Below the pieces are notes generated by a model. That model saw only the letters and a program-made list of their open reading frames with translations. It was not told the origin of the DNA and made no database searches. A DNA stretch of 64,000 nt from Vibrio thalassae (GTDB lineage Bacteria > Pseudomonadota > Gammaproteobacteria > Enterobacterales > Vibrionaceae). Shown here in pieces: positions 8,885-19,039 of this stretch. The stretch lies in the NCBI RefSeq assembly GCF_900089835.1, contig NZ_OANU01000002.1:310001-374000 (forward strand), written 5' to 3'. How positions within the stretch are numbered: position 1 is the first letter of the stretch; every line of letters begins with the position of its first letter. Made by a program: the position numbers and the translations under genes.

Positions 8885-8950
8885 TATTTCTTTGCACAAA
8901 CTTCACACTATGTAATACTTGTCACACTACGTATTACATGAGTGGCAACA

Positions 8951-11779
8951 ATGGATAAGATCGAAGTTAGGGGTGCTCGCACCCATAACCTAAAAAACGT
9001 CAATCTGACAATTCCTCGCGACAAACTGACCGTTATCACCGGCCTTTCTGGCTCAGGTAAGTCTTCATTGGCCTTTGATACTCTGTATGCAGAAGGACAG
9101 CGTCGTTATGTGGAATCCTTGTCCGCTTATGCAAGACAGTTTTTATCATTGATGGAAAAACCCGATGTTGACCATATCGAAGGTTTATCTCCAGCTATAT
9201 CTATTGAGCAAAAGTCGACCTCTCACAACCCTCGTTCGACTGTAGGAACTATCACCGAAGTCTATGACTACTTGCGTTTGCTGTACGCACGTGTAGGCGA
9301 ACCACGCTGCCCAGAGCACAAAACCCCCTTGGCTGCACAAACGGTTAGCCAAATGGTTGATAAGGTTCTAGAGCTGCCAGAAGGCTCTAAAATGATGTTA
9401 CTTGCTCCGATTGTTAAAGAGCGTAAAGGTGAACATGTTAAAACATTAGAAAACCTCTCAGCTCAAGGCTTTATTCGTGCTCGTATCGACGGAGAAACGT
9501 GCGATCTCTCCGATCCACCGACACTGGAGCTACATAAGAAGCACACTATTGAGGTAATCGTCGATCGTTTTAAAGTTAGAGATAACTTGCAACAACGTCT
9601 TGCGGAATCTTTTGAAACCGCACTAGAACTATCCGGTGGCATCGTTGGCGTCGCTTGGATGGACGAACCAGAAAAAGACGACATCATTTTCTCAGCCAAC
9701 TTCGCTTGCCCTTATTGTGGTTACAGCTTACAGGAGCTTGAGCCTCGTCTGTTTTCGTTTAACAACCCTGCTGGTGCTTGCCATACCTGTGATGGTTTAG
9801 GGGTACAACAATATTTCGATCCAGCACGAGTTGTGATGGATGAAGAACTGAGCATAGCGGAAGGTGCGATTCGTGGATGGGATCAGAAAAACTATTATTA
9901 CTTCCAAATGCTGACCTCGCTGGCCAAGCACTACGATTTTGACTTATTCGCTCCATTTAAGTCTCTGCCGAAAAAGATCAAAGATGTGGTACTCACAGGC
10001 TCAGGACGCACTGAGGTAGAGTTTAACTATGTCAACGATCGTGGTGATATCCGTGTGAAACGTCACCCATTCGAAGGGATCCTAAATACCCTCGAACGCC
10101 GCTATCGTGATACAGAGTCTAATTCAGTACGTGAAGATCTCGCCAAGTATATTTCAACTAAGTCTTGCGGTTCTTGCGGCGGCACTCGCCTGAGAGAAGA
10201 AGCTCGCAACGTTTTCATTGCAGACACTACAATGCCAGAAATTGTTGAAATGAGTATCAGTGATGCCATGGACTTTTTCCGAACTCTGAAGCTAGAGGGT
10301 CAGCGTGCCCAAATAGCTGAAAAGGTTATGAAAGAGATCAACGACCGACTACACTTCCTGGTTAATGTTGGTCTTAACTACTTAAACCTGTCACGCAGCG
10401 CAGAAACATTATCCGGCGGTGAAGCACAACGTATCCGCTTGGCAAGCCAAATTGGAGCGGGTCTAGTTGGGGTAATGTATGTTCTTGATGAACCTTCAAT
10501 CGGTCTTCATCAGCGCGATAATGAACGTCTGCTTAATACGCTCACCCACCTAAGAGATTTAGGCAACACTGTGTTGGTTGTGGAACACGATGAAGACGCT
10601 ATCCGCATGGCCGACCATGTTATTGATATTGGCCCAGGTGCTGGCGTACACGGCGGCTCAGTAGTAGCTGAAGGTACTATTGAAGACATTATTCAATCCG
10701 AAGAATCACTAACCGGTCAGTATCTGAGTGGGAAACGTGAGATCTCGATTCCTAAGCAGCGCACACCAATGGATGCGAAGAAAGTAGTGAAGCTGCTGGG
10801 AGCAACAGGTAATAACCTCAAAAATGTCGATTTAACCATTCCGGTCGGTCTTTTTAGCTGTATTACTGGTGTTTCTGGTTCTGGTAAGTCAACTCTGATC
10901 AACGATACGTTTTTTAAGATTGCGCACACTCAGCTCAATGGGGCGACGACAGCCGAACCCTCTCCCTATAAGAAGATTGAGGGATTAGAGCATTTCGATA
11001 AAGTAATCGATATTGACCAAAGTCCAATCGGTCGAACACCGCGCTCTAACCCAGCGACCTACACGGGTATCTTTACGCCAATCCGTGAACTATTCTCTGG
11101 CACCCAAGAATCACGCTCTCGTGGCTACAAGCCGGGTCGCTTTAGCTTCAACGTTCGTGGTGGTCGCTGTGAAGCATGTCAGGGTGACGGTGTTATCAAA
11201 GTCGAAATGCATTTTTTGCCTGACGTGTACGTACCTTGTGATGTTTGTAAAGGCAAGCGCTATAACCGTGAAACCTTAGAAGTGCGCTACAAAGGTAAGA
11301 CCATCGATGAAGTGCTACAAATGACGGTGGAGGATGCACGTGAGTTCTTCGATCCGGTTCCCGTGATTGCACGAAAACTACAAACGTTGATGGATGTAGG
11401 CCTTTCGTACATTCGTCTTGGTCAAGCAGCGACAACTCTCTCTGGTGGTGAAGCTCAACGAGTTAAACTGGCTCGAGAACTTTCCAAACGTGACACCGGA
11501 AAAACGCTCTATATTTTAGATGAGCCGACAACTGGCTTGCACTTCCATGATATCGAGCTCCTCTTGTCAGTGCTTCATCGCCTACGCGACCACGGCAATA
11601 CCGTCGTTGTTATCGAGCACAACCTTGATGTCATTAAAACTTCTGACTGGATCATTGATTTAGGACCTGAAGGCGGGCAAGGTGGAGGCGAAATTATTGC
11701 TCAAGGCACTCCAGAAAGTGTGTCTCAAGTCGAAGGTTCGCACACAGCACGCTTCCTAAAACCTATGCTAAAAGGTTAA
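8951..11779 (+). CDS. uvrA: UvrABC excinuclease subunit A
   Basis: A 942-residue damage-recognition ATPase of nucleotide excision repair. Two ABC-type modules are evident: Walker [10 protein letters not shown] near residue 31 and GVSGSGKST near residue 640. There are two ABC signatures ([12 protein letters not shown] and [12 protein letters not shown]) and CxxC zinc modules. The N-terminus [17 protein letters not shown] matches E. coli UvrA, so the ATG at 8951 was chosen over the in-frame GTG at 8942. A LexA-like box upstream suggests SOS induction. It ends with a hairpin terminator. The separation from ssb by qstR and galU follows the Vibrio order. Confidence 0.98.
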   Translation: MDKIEVRGARTHNLKNVNLTIPRDKLTVITGLSGSGKSSLAFDTLYAEGQRRYVESLSAYARQFLSLMEKPDVDHIEGLSPAISIEQKSTSHNPRSTVGTITEVYDYLRLLYARVGEPRCPEHKTPLAAQTVSQMVDKVLELPEGSKMMLLAPIVKERKGEHVKTLENLSAQGFIRARIDGETCDLSDPPTLELHKKHTIEVIVDRFKVRDNLQQRLAESFETALELSGGIVGVAWMDEPEKDDIIFSANFACPYCGYSLQELEPRLFSFNNPAGACHTCDGLGVQQYFDPARVVMDEELSIAEGAIRGWDQKNYYYFQMLTSLAKHYDFDLFAPFKSLPKKIKDVVLTGSGRTEVEFNYVNDRGDIRVKRHPFEGILNTLERRYRDTESNSVREDLAKYISTKSCGSCGGTRLREEARNVFIADTTMPEIVEMSISDAMDFFRTLKLEGQRAQIAEKVMKEINDRLHFLVNVGLNYLNLSRSAETLSGGEAQRIRLASQIGAGLVGVMYVLDEPSIGLHQRDNERLLNTLTHLRDLGNTVLVVEHDEDAIRMADHVIDIGPGAGVHGGSVVAEGTIEDIIQSEESLTGQYLSGKREISIPKQRTPMDAKKVVKLLGATGNNLKNVDLTIPVGLFSCITGVSGSGKSTLINDTFFKIAHTQLNGATTAEPSPYKKIEGLEHFDKVIDIDQSPIGRTPRSNPATYTGIFTPIRELFSGTQESRSRGYKPGRFSFNVRGGRCEACQGDGVIKVEMHFLPDVYVPCDVCKGKRYNRETLEVRYKGKTIDEVLQMTVEDAREFFDPVPVIARKLQTLMDVGLSYIRLGQAATTLSGGEAQRVKLARELSKRDTGKTLYILDEPTTGLHFHDIELLLSVLHRLRDHGNTVVVIEHNLDVIKTSDWIIDLGPEGGQGGGEIIAQGTPESVSQVEGSHTARFLKPMLKG

Positions 11780-11794
11780 ATTAAGGCATCTTAG

Positions 11795-11827
11795 AAGAGT
11801 GATGTCTGGTTACGTCACTCTTTTTCT
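11795..11827 (+). terminator. uvrA terminator
   Basis: AAGAGTGA (11795-11802) pairs with TCACTCTT (11815-11822), extended by three further pairs around a CTGGTT loop and followed by T-rich sequence. It covers the upstream part of the pglL open frame, which argues for the later pglL start. Confidence 0.88.
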
Positions 11828-11849
11828 TGTTCATAAACTAGTAGCAAGC

Positions 11850-13622
11850 ATGGCAATTATTCATACCAACGGTACACAACTGGCTGAAAACCAAATCCGT
11901 CCCCCGCTTAATCGAAAGTTCATGGCCGCTATGGCGATGCTTTACCTCATCGCGACGCATGTCTTCTGGCCAAATCCCGGTGGTTCAGGGCTTGCGCTCA
12001 CCTTTAACAATACGGCTTGGATAGCGTTCAGCTTTACCTTAGCCATAGGACTTTATCAACTAGGCACCAACCAAATATTACGTTACAGCAAGCTCACTAT
12101 TGGTTTGCTACTCTCATGCATTCTATTAAGTGTCCCACTGTTATACAGCAAACCTGATATGTTCTCCGTCGCTCCACGTTTCATTGCTTTATGGAGTGGT
12201 ATGTTGTTATTCATTATATTGCAGCAGTTTCGATTCACGAATAAACAGAAGCAACGCTTTTTGTGGTTAGTTGTCCTAGCCGCTCTGATTGAGTCTGCAA
12301 TTGGCTATGGACAATATTTCTTTCTGTCTTCAAGTAACTTCATGGACTATGACGTCGTCATTGACCGCCCTTATGGCATCTTCCAACAACCTAATGTGAT
12401 GGCGAGTTTTCTCGCTACGGCACTGGTCTTGTCAGGTTACTTGTTGGCGCGCCAACGACATAAATATAACTGGCACATCAGCGATGTCTCCATTTTATAT
12501 TTAACACCCGTCATTACTTTACCTCTGATTATCATTTTAGCCTCAAGAACTGGCTGGTTAGGAGCCTTAATCGGAACAATACTGCTTATTCCTTATCTCT
12601 ATCGCCACTCGACTCTCAAGCGCTTTCTTGGCTGGACTTTTGCAACCTTAATAGGCGTCGTCTTGGGACTTTTGCTTGGGTTTGGGAACACCAGTAGTCA
12701 AAATCTCCTCGAGCAAAAAGCGAGCTTTAGCGATATTCGCACAACGATTTATAGTCAATCTATCGACATGTTGATCGAGAAACCATTTACTGGCTATGGA
12801 TTAGGTAAGTTTGAGCCTGAGTATATCGTGTACACAGCACGACAACATCAACTCAATAACCGTTTTGATGCCGGTGTACCTGCCCTTGAACATCCTCATA
12901 ACGAGCTACTATTTTGGGGGGTTGAAGGCGGGGTGCTGCCAATTTTAGGTATTTTACTTGCTGCTCTTTTTGTACTGAGCCGGATTTATACCGCTAAAGC
13001 CGGTACACGTTTAGCCATCTTTGCTCTCTTTGTCCCTATTGTTTTACACAGCCAATTGCAATACCCCTTCTATCATTCGTTGATACATTGGGTAACTTTT
13101 ATTGTCCTCATTTATTGGGTAGATCAACGAACGCCTCGACTAAAACAAACATCGATATCAAAGGTGACAAAAACGCTCACACGAGCAATGTCATTATTGC
13201 TTCCTATCTTAATTACCACATACATGGTTGCCTCTTTGCATACCAACTATGTGTTAACAAAATTCGAAAAATCCGATCCTATCGATGTCACGATTTTGGA
13301 GCAAGTAAGTAACCCCATGGCTTGGCAAGATCGCTATGATTGGGATGTTTACAGCACCTACTTAAAATTCGGCCTAAGCACTGGCAATCAAACTCTTATT
13401 CAGCCTTACATAGATTGGTCTGTCGATATTATTCGTCATAAACCACGCCCTGCTTTATATCGCAACCTAATACTGGCTTACCAAGGAATAGGAGACCAGA
13501 GCAAAGCTCAGCAAGTCAAAGCTGAAGCGGAATATCTGTTCCCTTATCAACCATTTGAGCTAAATTCGCCACTACCTATTCAAACACAACCACACGACCC
13601 ACAAGCCTCTGCGGTAAACTAA
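11850..13622 (+). CDS. pglL: PglL-family protein O-oligosaccharyltransferase
   Basis: A 590-residue polytopic inner-membrane protein of the Wzy/WaaL/PglL superfamily, with roughly 12 membrane helices, a large periplasmic loop and a soluble C-terminal tail. PglL-type signatures are FQQPNVMASF and the Wzy_C segment EHPHNELLFWGVEGG around His348/His350. The C-terminal domain matches the Wzy_C_2 region. The family moves lipid-linked glycans onto Ser/Thr of periplasmic proteins such as pilins. V. cholerae carries a homologue (VC0393) right after uvrA, as here. The ATG at 11850 was chosen because the frame's earlier start (11799) lies inside the uvrA terminator. An O-antigen ligase is the main alternative. 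Confidence 0.85.
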   Translation: MAIIHTNGTQLAENQIRPPLNRKFMAAMAMLYLIATHVFWPNPGGSGLALTFNNTAWIAFSFTLAIGLYQLGTNQILRYSKLTIGLLLSCILLSVPLLYSKPDMFSVAPRFIALWSGMLLFIILQQFRFTNKQKQRFLWLVVLAALIESAIGYGQYFFLSSSNFMDYDVVIDRPYGIFQQPNVMASFLATALVLSGYLLARQRHKYNWHISDVSILYLTPVITLPLIIILASRTGWLGALIGTILLIPYLYRHSTLKRFLGWTFATLIGVVLGLLLGFGNTSSQNLLEQKASFSDIRTTIYSQSIDMLIEKPFTGYGLGKFEPEYIVYTARQHQLNNRFDAGVPALEHPHNELLFWGVEGGVLPILGILLAALFVLSRIYTAKAGTRLAIFALFVPIVLHSQLQYPFYHSLIHWVTFIVLIYWVDQRTPRLKQTSISKVTKTLTRAMSLLLPILITTYMVASLHTNYVLTKFEKSDPIDVTILEQVSNPMAWQDRYDWDVYSTYLKFGLSTGNQTLIQPYIDWSVDIIRHKPRPALYRNLILAYQGIGDQSKAQQVKAEAEYLFPYQPFELNSPLPIQTQPHDPQASAVN

Positions 13623-13645
13623 CTACACATTAGCAATATGAACAT

Positions 13646-13665
13646 GGGACGCGACTTGGCGTCCC
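13646..13665. terminator. Hairpin between convergent pglL and gspB
   Basis: Perfect 7-bp stem GGGACGC / GCGTCCC with a 6-base loop, located between the two stop codons. U-tracts are poor on both strands, so termination may be weak. Confidence 0.55.
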
Positions 13666-13670
13666 CTGTG

Positions 13671-14270
13671 TTATCCTCCCCAATCATACAGAGCTGGAAT
13701 ATCAATGATGTCGTTATCAAAACGGATCGTAATGAACTGAGGCTCTATGGCCAGTAGCTGAATGTTATTCAGCCTGTCTCCCTCTTTTAACTCCAGCCCG
13801 TTGATCTTAACCCACCGTCGCTGAGCATCAGACGAATACATGTGAGTTTGTAGATTCAATGTCGGCAGGCGACCACGATAACGAGCTTGATTATCTTTCA
13901 GGGCAATATGATCAGAGTTGTTTGTTACTAAAGAAGGTTCTGTTTTGTTGATAGCAGACGCCACTTTACGAGCAATTTCAGGATCTAAACCGCTAAGATC
14001 TAAGTTGTCTAAATCAAAAGGCTGCTTTGAAGATGTTGCTTCTGGAATAACGGTACTAGGTACAAGAGTATCCGCTGAACGATTGCGTTGAGGCCCCTGA
14101 ATGGTAGAAAAAGGCATACTGACTTGCGGCAATGGTTTCAGCTCAGAAAAGTCAGGATAAGCCAGAATAGAATAAGATTGACTTGGTTGTTGCAGCGTTT
14201 CCGGAGCACTCTGCGAAGCGGTTGCACCGATAGAAACAAACACTAAGCTACTACAAATTAGAAACCTCAT
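13671..14270 (-). CDS. gspB: GspB/ExeB-type type II secretion accessory protein
   Basis: A 199-residue exported protein with an N-terminal signal-like segment (about residues 1-18), a long Pro/Ser-rich linker and a C-terminal T2SSB domain (about residues 135-199, including WVKINGLELKEGDRL and the ending IPALYDWGG). GspB cooperates with GspA to get the outer-membrane secretin GspD through the peptidoglycan and assembled. Its start overlaps the end of gspA by 4 bases, so the two are co-translated. As in other vibrios, this pair is separate from the main gspC-N operon. Confidence 0.9.
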   Translation of the reverse strand: MRFLICSSLVFVSIGATASQSAPETLQQPSQSYSILAYPDFSELKPLPQVSMPFSTIQGPQRNRSADTLVPSTVIPEATSSKQPFDLDNLDLSGLDPEIARKVASAINKTEPSLVTNNSDHIALKDNQARYRGRLPTLNLQTHMYSSDAQRRWVKINGLELKEGDRLNNIQLLAIEPQFITIRFDNDIIDIPALYDWGG

Positions 14271-15952
14271 AACGACTCCTCTTGGCTCCTCTCAACTCTA
14301 ATAAAAGGTGGGTTAGATTGAGTTAATAGTTCCAACTTACGCAGTGTAATTTGTCCAGCGATTCCATCGACATGTATGTTCTGCCAACGCTGGAAGATTT
14401 CTACTTTATGCTTTAACGCTTGGTCGAAAACATCGTTGCCAGATGGTGTACTACCAAGAACTTTAGACAATTTTTCATCTAATAAGCGAACTTGCTCTCC
14501 CTGCTGATTTAATCGAAGCGTTATTTGTAATTCACGTTGCCAAATCGAGTAATACTCGCCCGTCCAAAGTTGCTCGAGCCATGATTTAGGCATCGAGATA
14601 CGTTGTTGACCATTGAGCACTTGCACCTGGTCGCCTGAAACTTGATACAACACTACGTAACTTTGCTGTCTATCCAAATACAATGTCATCACAACGGGCA
14701 AATTCTGTTTTTCAATTTGAGCAAAGGTTCCTAGATACTTCTGACACTCAAAACTACTGTTCGATGACTCTTCACACAGGCCATCAAGCAAGTCGGCTTT
14801 GTAACCCCATACTGCATAAAGCTCTTGAATCGCTGATATTTTATCTTCTCGATTAAACAGACTTCGCACCAAGTCCTCTGGATAAGGTTCAGCAACATTA
14901 TCATCAGGGCTTATCACTGCTTTAGGTGATGTAGTTGAGGCACTCACTGGTGAAGTCGTTGAGGCGCTCACTGGCTCAGCAAATTGTTGGTTCGATAATG
15001 ATGACAACCATGCCAATCCGTCAGCACCTTTCCAATATAGGCCACCTGCTACCGCAATACCCAGTAGTGCGGGCATCGCATAAGTAGAAATAAACTCGAA
15101 TAAACCATGGCTATTGTTTTGCCTCTGAAGCCCAACACCTGGTGCTTGGAAAGAAAGGATGTCCTCACACGCTTTTTGCGCCTGTAACTTAGAGACACTT
15201 TTCTCTCCAGAATGATAAGCATACTGTAATGCTTTATCACCAATCAGATTAATCAAGCGTGGAATACCCTGACTCGCTTGATTGATTACCGAAACCGCAC
15301 CTTTGGAAAACAGTGACATATTACCGCCAGCCGTCGACAAACGAAATTCTATATATTGACGAGTTTCTCCTTCTGTGAGTGGCAATAAATGATAGCGCCC
15401 TGTGATTCGCTGGGCTAATTGGCGTAATTGGGTTGTGCGCAGTTTTTCTTGCAACTCAGGTTGACCAATCAACAATACTTTCAGTAACTTATGGTCATCG
15501 GTCTCAAGATTGGTCAGTAGTCGTAACTGCTCAAGCACTTCCGCAGATAAGTGCTGAGCTTCATCGATGACCAGTAACGTATTGATGCCTTGCTGGTCAT
15601 TGTCGATAAGGTAGTGGTATATGGCTTGGCTGAGCTGCTTTAAGGAAGCCTTTTCATGGTAATTCAGCGAAAACTCATCGCAAATGGCTTCAAGTAGATC
15701 TTGACTCGAAAAGGTAGGGTTAAGGATAAACCCGGATGCGGTTTTATCATCCAAAGACGCGAGCATTGCTTTGGCTACGGTGGTTTTTCCGGTACCGACT
15801 TCCCCAGTTAACATCGCAAATCCACCACCCTGTCCAAGTCCCGCTTGAAGATGGTGCATTGCCTCTCGATGTCGCTGACTCAAGAATAAATAACGAGCGC
15901 TTGGTACTATTGAAAAGGGTACCTCGTAAAAACCAAAATAATCCTTATACAT
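14267..15952 (-). CDS. gspA: GspA/ExeA-type ATPase with peptidoglycan-binding domain
   Basis: A 561-residue inner-membrane ATPase. The N-terminal AAA domain has Walker A GEVGTGKTT (residues 50-58) and Walker B LLVIDEAQHL. One membrane helix lies near residue 290, followed by a peptidase-C39-like region and a C-terminal peptidoglycan-binding domain (about residues 500-555, FQRWQNIHVDGIAGQITLRKL). With GspB it helps secretin assembly for type II secretion. The frame is open to 16039, overlapping the cca leader. The ATG at 15952 (MYKDYFGFYEVPFS) has an AAGG site 8 bases upstream and fits ExeA N-termini. After the helix there is a short tandem repeat of the type SASTTSPV. Confidence 0.93.
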   Translation of the reverse strand: MYKDYFGFYEVPFSIVPSARYLFLSQRHREAMHHLQAGLGQGGGFAMLTGEVGTGKTTVAKAMLASLDDKTASGFILNPTFSSQDLLEAICDEFSLNYHEKASLKQLSQAIYHYLIDNDQQGINTLLVIDEAQHLSAEVLEQLRLLTNLETDDHKLLKVLLIGQPELQEKLRTTQLRQLAQRITGRYHLLPLTEGETRQYIEFRLSTAGGNMSLFSKGAVSVINQASQGIPRLINLIGDKALQYAYHSGEKSVSKLQAQKACEDILSFQAPGVGLQRQNNSHGLFEFISTYAMPALLGIAVAGGLYWKGADGLAWLSSLSNQQFAEPVSASTTSPVSASTTSPKAVISPDDNVAEPYPEDLVRSLFNREDKISAIQELYAVWGYKADLLDGLCEESSNSSFECQKYLGTFAQIEKQNLPVVMTLYLDRQQSYVVLYQVSGDQVQVLNGQQRISMPKSWLEQLWTGEYYSIWQRELQITLRLNQQGEQVRLLDEKLSKVLGSTPSGNDVFDQALKHKVEIFQRWQNIHVDGIAGQITLRKLELLTQSNPPFIRVERSQEESL

Positions 15953-16040
15953 CCGTTCAACCTTACAATATCCGTAAAAGCAAAGTACCATTGAAGCAGA
16001 TGAATGCCAACGGCTAAGTACAAAAAAGAGGAGAGCCAAT

Positions 16041-17267
16041 TTGCAAGTCTATCTTGTTGGGGGCGCTGTACGCGACCAATTGCTAAAGCTTGAGAGCTAT
16101 GACAAAGATTGGGTCGTGGTGGGAGCAACACCAGAGCAAATGCTGGCTGACGGCTTTCAAGCTGTAGGCAAGGAATTTCCAGTCTTCTTACATCCTAAAT
16201 CGAAACAGGAGCATGCGCTTGCTCGTACTGAACGTAAGGCAGGCAAAGGCTATACTGGTTTCGAGTGCTTTTCATCGCCGGATGTCACTCTAGAGCAAGA
16301 CTTAATGCGCCGCGACCTTACCATCAATGCCATGGCACAAGACGATTCAGGACGTATCATTGACCCCTACAACGGACAACAAGACTTAAAAGATAAAGTA
16401 TTACGTCATGTCTCACCGGCATTCGTCGAGGATCCGCTCAGAGTATTACGTGTCGCTCGTTTCGCCGCTAAGCTCAGACATCTAGGATTTACGGTGGCTC
16501 CAGAAACCATGGATTTAATGAAATCGATCGTTAGCGGTGGAGAATTGCAGCACTTAACCGCCGAACGGGTATGGCAAGAGTGGCACAAATCACTGACAAC
16601 TCGTCACCCCGAGGTGTTTTTAGACACACTTCGTTCCTGCGGAGCTCTTGCGGTGGTTTTACCGGAATTAGACGCGTTGTTTGGTGTTCCACAACCCGAA
16701 AAATGGCATCCCGAGATAGATACAGGCATACATACGCTAATGGTTGCGCAGCAAGTCGCCTTACTCAGCACATCGCCAATCATCCGTTTTGCTGCTCAAG
16801 TCCACGACCTTGGAAAAGCGTTAACGCCAAAAGAGGAGTGGCCAAGTCATAAGCTTCATACGCACACTGGGCAAAAAGCTATAAAGTCTCTTTGTAGTCG
16901 TATACGTGTACCAAATGAGTATCGTGATTTGGCGGTTGCAGTTTGCGCTCAGCACTCCAACGTTCATCGCGCGGCCGAGCTAAGGCCTGCAACCTTCATT
17001 AAGATTTTGGGTCAACTCGATGTGTGGCGTAAACCCGAGAAATTACAGCAAGTTTTGATGTGCTGTGAAGCCGACCATAAAGGACGAAAAGGACTAGAGG
17101 GTAACCCGTATCCACAAGCCGAACGTTTCATGCAAGCCTACCAAGCGGCAATCAGAGTGGAAGTACAAGACATCATAGCAGATGGCTTTAAAGGTCAAGC
17201 GATTAAAGAAGAACTGGATAAGCGTCGTGTTAAAGCCGTAGAACAAAGCCTAAGCCCTAAGGCTTAG
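16041..17267 (+). CDS. cca: CCA-adding tRNA nucleotidyltransferase
   Basis: A 408-residue multifunctional enzyme that builds or repairs the CCA end of tRNAs. It has the class II nucleotidyltransferase head (VGGAVRD near residue 7, DKDWVVVG, RRDLTINAMA) and a C-terminal HD phosphohydrolase domain (HDLGK, His255-Asp256). The start is a TTG at 16041, preceded by a strong AGAGGAGA site. No ATG gives a full N-terminus, and the frame from TTG aligns with E. coli MKIYLVGGAVRD. It is divergent from gspA and convergent with uppP. Confidence 0.97.
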   Translation: MQVYLVGGAVRDQLLKLESYDKDWVVVGATPEQMLADGFQAVGKEFPVFLHPKSKQEHALARTERKAGKGYTGFECFSSPDVTLEQDLMRRDLTINAMAQDDSGRIIDPYNGQQDLKDKVLRHVSPAFVEDPLRVLRVARFAAKLRHLGFTVAPETMDLMKSIVSGGELQHLTAERVWQEWHKSLTTRHPEVFLDTLRSCGALAVVLPELDALFGVPQPEKWHPEIDTGIHTLMVAQQVALLSTSPIIRFAAQVHDLGKALTPKEEWPSHKLHTHTGQKAIKSLCSRIRVPNEYRDLAVAVCAQHSNVHRAAELRPATFIKILGQLDVWRKPEKLQQVLMCCEADHKGRKGLEGNPYPQAERFMQAYQAAIRVEVQDIIADGFKGQAIKEELDKRRVKAVEQSLSPKA

Positions 17268-17274
17268 GCTTTGT
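17243..17274. terminator. 14-bp stem shared by cca and uppP ends
   Basis: ACAAAGCCTAAGCC (17243-17256) pairs perfectly with GGCTTAGGCTTTGT (17261-17274) around a CTAA loop. The cca stop codon (17265-17267) is inside the right arm. U-tracts are weak, so it may protect or terminate both convergent transcripts. Confidence 0.7.
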
Positions 17275-17278
17275 CGTC

Positions 17279-18082
17279 TTAGCTCATCAGTAGAAACGCA
17301 AATAGGCCTACACCTAAAATCAATCGATAGATCACAAATGGTGTCATACCCATTCTTGAAATCAGTTTTAGGAAAAAGTGAATACAAATGTAGGCGCTAA
17401 TAAAAGACACAATGATGCCAGTTAGCAGGAAACCAACATGAATGGGCTCTGAACCTGTCACCAGTTTTAGACCAAGATAAGCACCAGCTAAAGTGATGAT
17501 TGGGATAGACATCAGAAACGAGAAACGCGCTGCCGCTTCGCGAGTAAAACCGAGATACAGCGCCGCGGTGATGGTTGCACCAGAGCGAGAAGTACCAGGT
17601 ATGATCGCCAAAGCTTGTGCTAAGCCAATAAATAACGCTTTCTTCCAACCCGCTTGGTATTCATCGTCTGCTAACTTGGAGTTTTTATCCACCCACCAAA
17701 GCAACAAGCCAAACACAATTGTCGTTGTCGCAATCACATAAGCACTACGCAAATACAGCTCCACAATGTCTTTCATCAGCAAACCAAAGATGCACGCTGG
17801 AATCGTTGCTAGGACAATCATCCAAGCCAACTTAGCCTCTTTGCTGCGCTCCCCTTTGAAAATAGAGTCGAATAGCGCGCCAAACAAGGTAACCACTTCC
17901 TTGCGAAAATAGATAACCACCGCAGCTAACGTACCCACGTGTACGGCTACATCAAAGGCTAAGCCTTGATCTTCCCATCCTAAAACCGCTGAAGGCAAAA
18001 TCAGGTGAGCCGAACTTGAGATAGGCAAAAACTCAGTAAGCCCCTGAATTAGAGCCAGAATAAAGGCTTCAAAGTAACTCAT
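17279..18082 (-). CDS. uppP: Undecaprenyl-diphosphatase (UppP/BacA)
   Basis: A 267-residue polytopic inner-membrane enzyme that dephosphorylates undecaprenyl diphosphate to recycle the lipid carrier for peptidoglycan and surface glycans. Overexpression is known to give bacitracin resistance. The two family motifs are present: [14 protein letters not shown] (from residue 13) and PGTSRSGAT (near residue 165). It is the last gene of a folB-folK-uppP series with a 13-base gap from folK, which suggests one transcript. Confidence 0.97.
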   Translation of the reverse strand: MSYFEAFILALIQGLTEFLPISSSAHLILPSAVLGWEDQGLAFDVAVHVGTLAAVVIYFRKEVVTLFGALFDSIFKGERSKEAKLAWMIVLATIPACIFGLLMKDIVELYLRSAYVIATTTIVFGLLLWWVDKNSKLADDEYQAGWKKALFIGLAQALAIIPGTSRSGATITAALYLGFTREAAARFSFLMSIPIITLAGAYLGLKLVTGSEPIHVGFLLTGIIVSFISAYICIHFFLKLISRMGMTPFVIYRLILGVGLFAFLLMS

Positions 18083-18095
18083 TATTCACTACCAA

Positions 18096-18578
18096 CTAAA
18101 ATTGAAAATCGATTCTTCTTAAAGCCACAGGAGCTGGAATCGCCGCTAAGATCTGACCGAGTGAGCGCTCATCGTTTGGAATAACCAAATCTGGCGCAAG
18201 ATCATACAAAGGTTGTATGACAAATGAATATTTAAAAATGTCTTCACGTGGAACGAGCGGTTTTTTTTGTGAGATTTCATTGCCAAACAACAGAATATCG
18301 AGATCGATGGTGCGATTTTGAAACTTAGCTGCATCAATATCTCGCCCCCATTTCACCTCAATCTCCTTCAGAGCTGCACTGAGTTCCACCAAGTTCAACG
18401 ATGTATCCAAACGAACCACCATGTTATAGAAATCATTACCAGAGAAACCAAAAGATTCACACGCATACACAGGCGACATTTTTAAATTACTAGCAATGAG
18501 TGATAGCTCTTGGCACGCAGCGCGAATGTGTTTTTCACGCTCCACGTTAGAACCAACCCCAATAAAGGCCGTAATCAT
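18096..18578 (-). CDS. folK: HPPK (folate pathway pyrophosphokinase)
   Basis: A 160-residue 6-hydroxymethyl-7,8-dihydropterin pyrophosphokinase, the folate pathway step before dihydropteroate synthase. Visible motifs are FIGVGSN at the N-terminus and the nucleotide/metal segment NRTIDLDILLFG. Its ATG overlaps the folB stop by 4 bases, so the two steps of one pathway are translationally coupled. Confidence 0.97.
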   Translation of the reverse strand: MITAFIGVGSNVEREKHIRAACQELSLIASNLKMSPVYACESFGFSGNDFYNMVVRLDTSLNLVELSAALKEIEVKWGRDIDAAKFQNRTIDLDILLFGNEISQKKPLVPREDIFKYSFVIQPLYDLAPDLVIPNDERSLGQILAAIPAPVALRRIDFQF

Positions 18579-18934
18579 GCCTCGCCTCGTTCAATGACAA
18601 CGCCAACACTTTTCGCTTGTGGTACTGCGCCCGGTTTTGCTAAGCGAATTTTCACCCAAGGTACTGAAAATTGCGTTTGAATTAAATCTGCTATTTCTTC
18701 CGCCACTCTCTCCACTAACAAAAAACGGCCATCTTCAATATGGTTAAGTACCGCTTCGCTCACTTTTGAATAATCTAAAGCATCCATGACATCATCGCTT
18801 TTTCCAGCAGGGGCATTGTCGTGAGCCATTTCAATATCTAATATAAGCTTTTGTTTTATTTCTTGTTCCCAGTCATAAACGCCAATAGTTGTAATGACTT
18901 CTAGCTGTTCTATGAATACTTTATCCAATGCCAT
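18575..18934 (-). CDS. folB: Dihydroneopterin aldolase
   Basis: A 119-residue tunnel-fold enzyme that converts dihydroneopterin to 6-hydroxymethyl-dihydropterin and glycolaldehyde. The family start with IEQLEVITTIGVYDWEQ is clear, as is the C-terminal segment VKIRLAKPGAVPQAKSVGV. It is the first gene of folB-folK-uppP and divergent from plsY, with a 105-base shared promoter region. An AGGACAAA-like site precedes the start. Confidence 0.97.
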   Translation of the reverse strand: MALDKVFIEQLEVITTIGVYDWEQEIKQKLILDIEMAHDNAPAGKSDDVMDALDYSKVSEAVLNHIEDGRFLLVERVAEEIADLIQTQFSVPWVKIRLAKPGAVPQAKSVGVVIERGEA

Positions 18935-19039
18935 GATTTGTCCTTTATTAGAGGTCGGATACCCATTTGTCGGGAAAAAACGTACTATTTTCGATATGAT
19001 ATCAGTCCCCTTAGATAATTTCTTGCGAAAAGGTGCCTA

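Noticed and set aside
11799..11849. Upstream start for pglL at 11799
   Set aside because: It lies inside the uvrA terminator hairpin and adds residues unlike the family N-terminus.
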